From: Bacteroidia bacterium
Lineage (GTDB): Bacteria > Bacteroidota > Bacteroidia > Flavobacteriales > Flavobacteriaceae
DNA length: 5,958 bases
Reading direction: 5' to 3'
Assembly: GCA_018679315.1 (NCBI GenBank)
Contig: JAHHLF010000377.1
Span: 1 to 5,958, forward strand
In this document: piece after piece, positions 1 to 5,130 of the stretch
Position numbering within the stretch: the first letter of the stretch is position 1
Layout: each line of letters starts with the position of its first letter
Notes under the pieces: model-generated
Database searches by the model: none
The model's input: only the letters and a program-made list of their open reading frames with translations
What the model was told of the DNA's origin: nothing
Translations under genes and position numbers: made by a program

Positions 1-20
1 ACGCTAATTTAAATTTTAAC

Positions 21-34
21 GTTTTATACAAAAC
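21..34. promoter_or_regulatory. Inverted repeat, candidate operator upstream of the M23-MerR-LemA-TPM operon
   Basis: The sequence reads GTTTT-ATAC-AAAAC, a perfect 5-bp dyad around a 4-base spacer. A further AAC (18-20) and GTT (38-40) flank it imperfectly. It ends six bases before the -7-like box at 41-48, so it lies in the -33/-7 spacer region. MerR-family proteins classically bind dyads in the spacer between the two promoter boxes, and the second gene of this operon encodes a MerR-type protein. That link is inference; AT-rich dyads of this length also arise by chance. Confidence 0.25.
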
Positions 35-40
35 AATGTT

Positions 41-48
41 TATATTTG
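41..48 (+). promoter_or_regulatory. Bacteroidota-type -7 promoter box for the five-gene operon
   Basis: TATATTTG matches the Bacteroidota sigma-ABfr -7 consensus TAnnTTTG at every fixed position and lies 47 bases before the ATG of the M23 gene. Transcription would begin near position 55, giving a leader of about 40 bases. No good TTG/TTTG -33 element is seen about 20 bases upstream, only T-rich sequence, so this is a one-box match. The rest of 1-95 holds no coding sequence I can support on either strand. Confidence 0.45.
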
Positions 49-95
49 CTTTGTTCTGTTCAAGCGCACGCACAAAAATAGGATAAAATCCATAC

Positions 96-1073
96 ATGTC
101 TAAGGTAAAATACTATTACGATCCGGACACCCTGTCATACCGGAAGATAGAACCTAAAAAAACTCGTAAATACAGGAACATGTTCCTGTTCTTTTTAGCT
201 TCTGCTCTTTTCGGATCACTCGGACTTATTTTTCTCCTCAACACAAGCTTTGTAAATACCCCAAAGGAGCTATCGCTTCAAAGGGAAATGAAGAATTATG
301 AACTTCAATTTGAACTGTTGGATAAGAAAATGCAACAGATCGAGCAAGTGCTGACCAATATTGAAGACCGCGATAATAATATTTACCGACTCTATTTTGA
401 GGCTAACCCAATTCCCGAAGAACAGAGACGTGCTGGTTTCGGTGGGGTAAACAGGTATAAATCCCTTGAAGGCTATAACAATTCTGAAATGATCATCTCT
501 TCAACCCAAAGATTAGACATCATACAGAAACAGTTGGTCATACAATCAAAATCGCTTGATGAGATCACCAAATTAGCCGAAGCAAAAGAAAAACTCCTTG
601 CCGCTATCCCGGCTATCCAACCTATCAATAATGATGATCTTACTCGTATGGCTTCAGGTTTTGGCTGGCGTTCTGATCCATTTACCAAAGCGCGTAAAAT
701 GCACTGGGGAATGGATTTTACCGCGCCTCGAGGGACACCTATATATGCAAGTGGAGATGGCGAAATTGCCCGGGCAGATAACAGCGCATCCGGATTTGGT
801 AAACACGTTAGAATAGACCATGGCTATGGATACCTGACCATCTACGCCCATCTTAGCAAATACAATGTAAAAAAAGGTCAGAATGTCAAGCGTGGCGACT
901 TGATCGGTTTTGTGGGTAGTACAGGCCGTTCACAGGCCCCCCACCTACATTATGAGGTATGGAAAGACAAAAACCGGATAGACCCAATTAACTTCTATTA
1001 TGGAAGTTTATCCGCGAAAGAATTTGAGAATATGCTCAAATACGCTAAACAGGAGAACCAATCCTTGGATTAA
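96..1073 (+). CDS. Membrane-anchored M23 family metallopeptidase (LytM/peptidoglycan endopeptidase type)
   Basis: Predicted zinc endopeptidase acting on peptidoglycan cross-links in the periplasm, or a catalytically related envelope scaffold. Residues 1-27 form a basic cytoplasmic N-terminus, and one hydrophobic helix spans about 28-49. Charged, probably coiled-coil stretches follow at about 56-92 and 135-170, then the M23 (LytM) domain at about 185-300. The full zinc and catalytic set is visible: H203 and D207 in HWGMD, H252 in YAHLS, and H283/H285 in HLH. By comparison with LytM, H203, D207 and H285 bind zinc while H252 and H283 assist catalysis, so the enzyme is probably active rather than a degenerate EnvC/NlpD-type activator. 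The basic residues before the helix argue for an N-in, C-out topology. The ATG at 96 gives the KYYYDP-type N-terminus usual for flavobacterial homologues. It is the first gene of the operon, and its TAA overlaps the next ATG by one base. The exact bond cleaved cannot be read from sequence. Confidence 0.93.
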   Translation: MSKVKYYYDPDTLSYRKIEPKKTRKYRNMFLFFLASALFGSLGLIFLLNTSFVNTPKELSLQREMKNYELQFELLDKKMQQIEQVLTNIEDRDNNIYRLYFEANPIPEEQRRAGFGGVNRYKSLEGYNNSEMIISSTQRLDIIQKQLVIQSKSLDEITKLAEAKEKLLAAIPAIQPINNDDLTRMASGFGWRSDPFTKARKMHWGMDFTAPRGTPIYASGDGEIARADNSASGFGKHVRIDHGYGYLTIYAHLSKYNVKKGQNVKRGDLIGFVGSTGRSQAPHLHYEVWKDKNRIDPINFYYGSLSAKEFENMLKYAKQENQSLD

Positions 1074-1402
1074 TGCACGTAGAACTTCCTGAAAAACGCT
1101 ATTATGGTATTGGCGAAGTAGCCAAAGCGTTTGACGTGAACACTTCCCTTATCCGGTTCTGGGAAAAAGAATTTGACGTCATCCAGCCAAAAAAGAATGC
1201 CAAAGGAAACCGGAAATTTACCCCCAAAGACGTGAAAAACCTGCAACTCATTTACCACCTGGTCAAAGAGCGTGGCTTTACGCTAGAAGGGGCGAAAACA
1301 CATCTGAAGGAAAGCAGACATAAGACATTATCTAATTTTGACATCATCCAAAAATTAGAGCATGTAAAAATGGAACTGCTGAAGATAAAATCGCAACTCT
1401 AA
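1073..1402 (+). CDS. Short MerR-family DNA-binding transcriptional regulator
   Basis: A 109-residue cytoplasmic protein with a MerR-type winged helix-turn-helix. The HTH covers about 11-32 (YYGIGEVAKAF, then TSLIRFWEKEF), the wing about 33-50 ending in RKFT, and the second helical pair about 52-81 (KDVKNLQLIYHLVKERGFTLEGAK). A charged amphipathic helix at about 87-109 could serve as a short dimerisation coil. There is no C-terminal effector domain and no Cys/His metal site, unlike MerR, CueR or BmrR, so the signal it senses is unknown. It may be constitutive or respond through a partner. The ATG overlaps the stop of the M23 peptidase gene (TAATG), which suggests translational coupling by reinitiation. 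AGGAGA at 1051-1056 is too far upstream (16 bases) to be a normal ribosome binding site. Its place inside the operon suggests autoregulation, possibly through the dyad at 21-34 (inference). Confidence 0.9.
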   Translation: MHVELPEKRYYGIGEVAKAFDVNTSLIRFWEKEFDVIQPKKNAKGNRKFTPKDVKNLQLIYHLVKERGFTLEGAKTHLKESRHKTLSNFDIIQKLEHVKMELLKIKSQL

Positions 1403-1419
1403 CTTAAAAAACTAGTCAA

Positions 1420-2019
1420 ATGAAAAAATGGTTAATTCCGGTGATCATCCTGGCGGTTATCGCATTCGGACTTTATCAGTGGGCAGTCGGATTCAACAAT
1501 ACGGCTGTAGAATATGAAGCTAATGCAAAAACGGCTTGGGCCGATGTGGAAAGCACCTACCAGAGAAGGAATGATCTGATCGGTAACCTGGTGAAAACCG
1601 TACAGGGAGCTGCAGATTTTGAAAGAACAACGCTCAGAGAAGTTATTGAAGCACGATCAAAAGCCACTTCCACCACAATTGATGCTAATAATATTACTCC
1701 AGAAGCCCTGGCGCAGTTCCAGCAAGCACAAACCGGCTTGTCCTCTGCATTGTCGCGTTTGTTAGTAACAGTAGAGCGCTATCCGGAGCTTAAAGCCAAT
1801 CAGAATTTCCTGGAATTACAGACACAATTAGAAAGTACAGAGAATCGTATCAATGTGGCAAGGGACCGATACAATGAAGCCGTCAATATATACGATATCC
1901 ATACCACCAAATTCCCTGGTAAGCTCCTGGCAGGTCTTTTTGGATTTGGTGAAATGCCGAGATATTCGGCAGATCCAGGATCAGAAGACGCACCTGATGT
2001 GAATTTCGAATTCGACTAG
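1420..2019 (+). CDS. lemA: LemA family membrane protein
   Basis: A 199-residue LemA protein, about the usual family length. Lys2-Lys3 is followed by a single membrane helix at about 4-22. The helical LemA domain then covers about 28-185, with the characteristic YQRRNDLIGNLVKTV block (47-61), the ERYPELKANQNF stretch (119-130) and the long helix ending in RDRYNEAVNIYD (148-159). The tail has the family-typical FGFGEMPRYSADPGSE pattern (174-189). The molecular function of LemA is not established. It is widespread and often sits next to TPM-domain genes, as here. The positive N-terminus suggests that the bulk lies in the periplasm by the positive-inside rule, although published LemA topologies differ. 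The gene begins 17 bases after the MerR stop, with an A-rich leader and no Shine-Dalgarno sequence, and ends 2 bases before the next start. Confidence 0.93.
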   Translation: MKKWLIPVIILAVIAFGLYQWAVGFNNTAVEYEANAKTAWADVESTYQRRNDLIGNLVKTVQGAADFERTTLREVIEARSKATSTTIDANNITPEALAQFQQAQTGLSSALSRLLVTVERYPELKANQNFLELQTQLESTENRINVARDRYNEAVNIYDIHTTKFPGKLLAGLFGFGEMPRYSADPGSEDAPDVNFEFD

Positions 2020-2021
2020 CC

Positions 2022-2465
2022 ATGGCAAAATCCGGGGTAGAAGCTTTCTTAACAGCCCGGGAAGAACAGGAGATCATCCTCGCCATCCTCGAAGCTGAAA
2101 TGGATACGTCCGGAGAGATTCGGGTACACCTGGAATCCAGTGCACAGACAGATCATTATACCCGAGCCCAGGAAATTTTTCATGTGCTTAAAATGGACAA
2201 TACCCGGCAGCGAAATGGCGTATTGATCTATATCGCTGTAGCAGATCACAAATTTGTCATTTATGGGGATAAAGGGATAGATGATGTCGTTCCTGACGAT
2301 TTTTGGAATAGCACGCGTGATGCTATGGCCAATTATTTTATGAAAGGCTCGTATAAGGATGGAATTATTGCCGGTATTCAATCTACCGGACAAGAATTAA
2401 AAACACACTTCCCCTGGAATGCGGATGACCGAAATGAACTACCCGATGCGATCACTAAGAGCTAG
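2022..2465 (+). CDS. TPM domain protein, soluble (first of two)
   Basis: A 147-residue protein consisting almost wholly of one TPM domain (Pfam TPM, the TLP18.3/Psb32/MOLO-1 fold). Helix 1 covers about 12-27 (AREEQEIILAILEAE), followed by strand GEIRVHLES (31-39), strand NGVLIYIAVADHKFVIYGD (65-83) and helices to about 127. There is no signal peptide or membrane helix, so the protein should be cytoplasmic. The C-terminus FPWNADDRNELPDAI (130-144) is a pattern I associate with flavobacterial homologues. Plant and cyanobacterial relatives have reported acid phosphatase activity, but no catalytic residues can be assigned here, and a phosphatase role would be unsupported. It starts 2 bases after the lemA stop, and its 3' end overlaps the next TPM gene by 20 bases, arguing for coordinated translation of the LemA/TPM/TPM set. 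Confidence 0.88.
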   Translation: MAKSGVEAFLTAREEQEIILAILEAEMDTSGEIRVHLESSAQTDHYTRAQEIFHVLKMDNTRQRNGVLIYIAVADHKFVIYGDKGIDDVVPDDFWNSTRDAMANYFMKGSYKDGIIAGIQSTGQELKTHFPWNADDRNELPDAITKS

Positions 2466-3246
2466 TATTTTATCCGGTCTCCTATTGTGCACTCTTGTAG
2501 CCAGTGCACAATTTGATATTCCCCCAAAACCCGATCTGGAGACTTCTGTCTACGATTACATCAACCTCTTGAGTCCGGTTGAAAAGACAAACCTTGAGCA
2601 AAAACTGATCAATTATGCCGACAGCACTTCCACCCAGATCGTCCTGGCCATTATTTCTTCCACAGAAGGCGAGGATATAAACTATCTGGGCGCGAATTGG
2701 GGCCATAAATGGGGCATTGGGCAGGAGAAAGAAGATAATGGCATCCTGATATTATTGGCCAGGGACGATCGAAGGATCGGGATCAATACCGGATACGGCG
2801 TGGAAGGTGCACTCACAGATAACTTGAGTAAGCGCATCATTGAAAATGTCATCATTCCCGAATTCCGCGATGGCGACTATTATGCCGGACTGGACAAGGG
2901 AGCCGATGCCATTTTTGCCGTTTTGAAGGGCGAGTTCAAAGAGGAACGAAATTTAAATGACGGGCCTAAACGTTTTCCTTTCGAGATCTTCTTACCCTTT
3001 ATCATTTTTATTATCCTGATGATCATCTTTGCCGCTAACAGGAACAGGAATAACCGGGGTGGCCGGGGAGGCAAGAAGGATGGTTTGGATCTATGGGATA
3101 TCATAATACTCAGCAATATGGGCCGGGGCGGTTACAAAGGTTCTTCCGGAGGTGGATTTGGCAGTGGAAGCTTTGGCGGTGGTGGTTTTAGTGGAGGTTT
3201 CGGCGGGGGCGGCTTTGGCGGTGGTGGTGCCTCAGGGGGCTGGTAG
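2446..3246 (+). CDS. TPM domain protein with signal peptide, membrane helix and glycine-rich tail (YgcG-like)
   Basis: Using the ATG at 2446 the product has 266 residues. Residues 1-21 form a clean signal peptide (MRSLRAS, then a hydrophobic core, cleavage after ASA before QF). The TPM domain spans about 32-165, including YDYINLLSPVEKTNLEQKL (36-54) and NWGHKWGIGQEKEDNGILIL (84-103). A membrane helix lies at about 179-197, followed by basic NRNRNNRGGRGGKK, then a Gly/Phe-rich tail at 226-266 ending in GGW. By the positive-inside rule the TPM domain is periplasmic and the tail cytoplasmic. Cys15 lies in the hydrophobic core without a lipobox, so it is not a lipoprotein. In-frame ATGs at 2419, 2425 and 2434 would lengthen the N-terminus by up to nine residues; I prefer 2446 because the signal peptide then has normal proportions. 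This is the last gene of the operon, and its stop lies one base from that of der on the other strand. Its molecular role is unknown. Confidence 0.87.
   Translation: MRSLRASILSGLLLCTLVASAQFDIPPKPDLETSVYDYINLLSPVEKTNLEQKLINYADSTSTQIVLAIISSTEGEDINYLGANWGHKWGIGQEKEDNGILILLARDDRRIGINTGYGVEGALTDNLSKRIIENVIIPEFRDGDYYAGLDKGADAIFAVLKGEFKEERNLNDGPKRFPFEIFLPFIIFIILMIIFAANRNRNNRGGRGGKKDGLDLWDIIILSNMGRGGYKGSSGGGFGSGSFGGGGFSGGFGGGGFGGGGASGGW
3121..3243 (+). repeat. Low-complexity Gly/Phe-rich coding repeat at the 3' end of the second TPM gene
   Basis: The stretch encodes residues 226-266, with irregular GGGGF, GSGSF and GGFSG units and phenylalanines at residues 238, 243, 248, 252 and 257. The DNA is a run of GGN codons using a mixture of GGT, GGC, GGA and GGG, broken by TTT/TTC. 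It is locally far richer in G than its surroundings. Gly-rich tails of this kind are common in YgcG/TPM proteins. Such tracts may vary in length between strains by slippage or recombination. Confidence 0.8.
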
Positions 3247-3247
3247 C

Positions 3248-4549
3248 TTACTTCTTGCGCATATATATAGTCACAGGCACTCCTGTAAAATCAAAATACT
3301 CCCTGATCTGATTCTCCAAAAAACGTTTGTACGCATCCTTTACATATTGCGGCAGATTACAGAAAAAAGCAAATTGCGGATAGCCTGTAGGCAATTGGGT
3401 GATGTATTTGATCTTCACATATTTCCCCTTATAAGAGGGCGGAGGCGTACGTTCAATGATAGGTAAGAGGGTGTCATTTAATTTACGGGTCGATATCCGT
3501 TTACTTCTATTCTTATACACGTCCACAGCCGTCTCGATCGCCTTAAAAATGCGCTGCTTATTCGTTACAGACATGAATATAATAGGCACATCCGTAAAGG
3601 GTTCAATCGCTTGTTTGATCTTCTGGGTATAGGCTTTTACGGCATGCGTGTCCTTATCGACCAGATCCCACTTATTTGCCAGGATCACGATCCCTTTATT
3701 ATTCCGATGAGCCAGCCAGAAGATATTCTCTACTTGACCGTCAAAGCCACGTGATGCATCAAATAGCAGCAAACACACATCACAATGTTCAATGGCCCTG
3801 ATAGAACGCATTACAGAATAGAATTCCAGGTCTTCCTTCACCTTGGATTTTCTGCGTATTCCAGCCGTATCAACCAGGTTGAATTCAAATCCGAACCTGT
3901 TGTAAGTCGTATCAATACTATCACGAGTTGTTCCGGCTATGTCTGTGACTATATAGCGTTCTTCACCGATCAAGGCATTAATAAAAGACGACTTTCCGGC
4001 ATTAGGCCGCCCTACCACGGCAAAACGGGGTAGTTCTGTCTTATTCTCTTCCTGATCCGGTAGTATCTCAACCAGGGCATCAAGCAGATCCCCGGTACCA
4101 CTTCCATTGATACTGGATACGGGATAGTAATCCCCTAAGCCCAAATTGTAAAATTCTACGGCATCATCTGTCCGCTTAGCGTTGTCCACTTTATTAACCA
4201 CCAGAAATACGGGTTTCTTTACTTTCCGCAACAACACAGCAACATCCTGGTCCATACCGGTAATACCTGTTTGCACATCAACCATAAATAATATGGCATC
4301 TGCTTCATCAATGGCCAATTCAACTTGCTTATCGATCTCCTTTTCAAAAATATCATCGCTGCCAAGGACATAGCCTCCAGTATCGATCAGAGTGAATTCT
4401 TTGCCATTCCAATCGCTTTTTCCGTAATGCCTGTCTCGTGTTACTCCGCTTGTAGCATCAACGATAGCCTCCCGTCTTTGGATCAAGCGGTTAAAGAAAG
4501 TGGATTTCCCGACATTAGGTCTTCCTACAATGGCAACTATAGCACTCAT
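3248..4549 (-). CDS. der: Ribosome-assembly GTPase Der (EngA)
   Basis: Essential double-GTPase needed for late maturation of the 50S ribosomal subunit. All motifs of both G domains are visible. Domain 1 has GRPNVGKS (9-16), TRDR with switch Thr37, DTGG (56-59) and NKVD (119-122). Domain 2 has GRPNAGKS (180-187), TTRD (207-210), DTAG (227-230) and NKWD (292-295). The C-terminal KH-like domain runs from about 350, with TRKLND (354-359) and PPPSYKGKYVKIKYITQ (369-385). Length is 433 residues, normal for Der. The start MSAIVAIVGRPN is the usual N-terminus, and the ATG lies close downstream of a -7-like box, leaving a very short leader. It converges on the second TPM gene with a single base between stop codons and diverges from the 168-residue membrane protein gene. 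Nothing is missing or unusual in the motifs. Confidence 0.98.
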   Translation of the reverse strand: MSAIVAIVGRPNVGKSTFFNRLIQRREAIVDATSGVTRDRHYGKSDWNGKEFTLIDTGGYVLGSDDIFEKEIDKQVELAIDEADAILFMVDVQTGITGMDQDVAVLLRKVKKPVFLVVNKVDNAKRTDDAVEFYNLGLGDYYPVSSINGSGTGDLLDALVEILPDQEENKTELPRFAVVGRPNAGKSSFINALIGEERYIVTDIAGTTRDSIDTTYNRFGFEFNLVDTAGIRRKSKVKEDLEFYSVMRSIRAIEHCDVCLLLFDASRGFDGQVENIFWLAHRNNKGIVILANKWDLVDKDTHAVKAYTQKIKQAIEPFTDVPIIFMSVTNKQRIFKAIETAVDVYKNRSKRISTRKLNDTLLPIIERTPPPSYKGKYVKIKYITQLPTGYPQFAFFCNLPQYVKDAYKRFLENQIREYFDFTGVPVTIYMRKK

Positions 4550-4566
4550 GGCTTAGAATTAATGCA

Positions 4567-4574
4567 CAAAGGTA
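4567..4574 (-). promoter_or_regulatory. -7-like promoter box for der
   Basis: Read on the minus strand this is TACCTTTG, a full match to the Bacteroidota TAnnTTTG -7 consensus, 17 bases before the der ATG. Transcription would start near 4560, leaving a leader of only about 10 bases. No clear TTG -33 element is visible upstream. It forms one arm of a near-symmetric pair with the box at 4599-4606. Confidence 0.45.
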
Positions 4575-4598
4575 GTATTATGCTCCGGATAATTTTAT

Positions 4599-4606
4599 TA
4601 CCTTTT
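4599..4606 (+). promoter_or_regulatory. -7-like promoter box for the 168-residue membrane protein gene
   Basis: TACCTTTT differs from the TAnnTTTG consensus only at the last base and lies 17 bases before the ATG at 4624. No -33 element is evident. Spacing to the start codon is the same as that of the opposing der box, so the two promoters, if real, are back to back with overlapping upstream regions and probably compete or share control. Confidence 0.35.
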
Positions 4607-4623
4607 TAAGACATTTCAGTCAG

Positions 4624-5130
4624 ATGAAAAGTATACCAAATGAGATCGTACTCCGACCCCGATTCCAACTCGAATTGGAGAAAAATAAGGAGGGTTACTT
4701 ACAGGAGTTTGAGGCTTCCAAACAACCTCCCTTCCTGATAAAACGAGTAGACGATCATGTCTTTATTAAGTTCAATAAACAGGAAGTACATTTTTGGTCG
4801 CCTCAGCTGCAGTTGGAAATTATAAATGACTATGATGAGAAAACTAAGCTGTTTGGGCTGTTTGGGCCCAATCCCACCTTATGGACCTTTTTTATGTTCC
4901 TGCATTTTGGTGTAGCTACCTTCTTTATCATTTTTGGTATATGGGCTTATTCCAGTGCAGCCCTGAACAAACCCTATACCTGGCAAGTAGTTGCCATGTG
5001 TTTTATGGTTCTGTTTTGGTTTGCTTTCTATGCTTTTGGCAGATTAGGGAAGAGGAAAGGAAGGCCACAGATGAATCAATTATATGAATTCATGAATAAT
5101 GTCTTGACTAAAACCAATCAGGATTTATAG
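4624..5130 (+). CDS. Conserved two-helix membrane protein of unknown function
   Basis: A 168-residue protein that I do not assign to a characterised family, although the same type of protein appears familiar from Flavobacteriaceae next to era and der. The soluble N-terminal part (1-80) has the distinctive DDHVFIKFNKQEVHFWSPQL stretch (43-62) and GLFGPNPTLWTFF (78-90). Two membrane helices follow at about 86-110 and 119-139, then a basic GRLGKRKGR segment (139-147) and a short polar tail. Both termini are probably cytoplasmic. There is no signal peptide. It has no P-loop, DxxG or NKxD motif, so any GTP-binding name inferred from its neighbours would be wrong. It diverges from der and overlaps the 3' end of era by 13 bases. 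Its codon use and composition resemble the neighbours, with no sign of recent transfer. Confidence 0.85.
   Translation: MKSIPNEIVLRPRFQLELEKNKEGYLQEFEASKQPPFLIKRVDDHVFIKFNKQEVHFWSPQLQLEIINDYDEKTKLFGLFGPNPTLWTFFMFLHFGVATFFIIFGIWAYSSAALNKPYTWQVVAMCFMVLFWFAFYAFGRLGKRKGRPQMNQLYEFMNNVLTKTNQDL

Noticed and set aside
6..15. 10-bp palindrome AATTTAAATT
   Set aside because: Pure A/T in an AT-rich intergenic stretch; expected often by chance and not aligned with the promoter box.
2049..2393. 114-codon minus-strand open frame inside the first TPM gene
   Set aside because: Antisense shadow of a well-supported gene, with no domain or promoter.
2419..2445. Longer start for the second TPM gene
   Set aside because: ATGs at 2419, 2425 and 2434 are in frame, but the added residues have no signal peptide character. 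The start at 2446 gives a normal short basic n-region before the hydrophobic core. It cannot be fully excluded.
2022..2465. Assigning phosphatase activity to the soluble TPM protein
   Set aside because: Activity is reported for plant/cyanobacterial relatives, but no catalytic residues can be identified here, so only the domain is claimed.
3222..3243. GC-rich stretch at the end of the second TPM gene as an intrinsic terminator
   Set aside because: Only a 3-bp stem (GCC/GGC) can be drawn and no T-run follows on either strand.
3152..3466. Open frame on the + strand spanning the end of the TPM gene and the end of der
   Set aside because: It reads the Gly-rich repeat in another frame and der antisense; the product is low complexity with no recognisable domain.
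4325..4609. 94-codon + strand open frame overlapping the der start and the divergent promoter region
   Set aside because: Mostly antisense to the highly conserved first G domain of der; no recognisable protein features.
4624..5130. Calling the 168-residue protein a GTP-binding protein because it lies between era and der
   Set aside because: No G1, G3 or G4 motif is present; it is a two-helix membrane protein.
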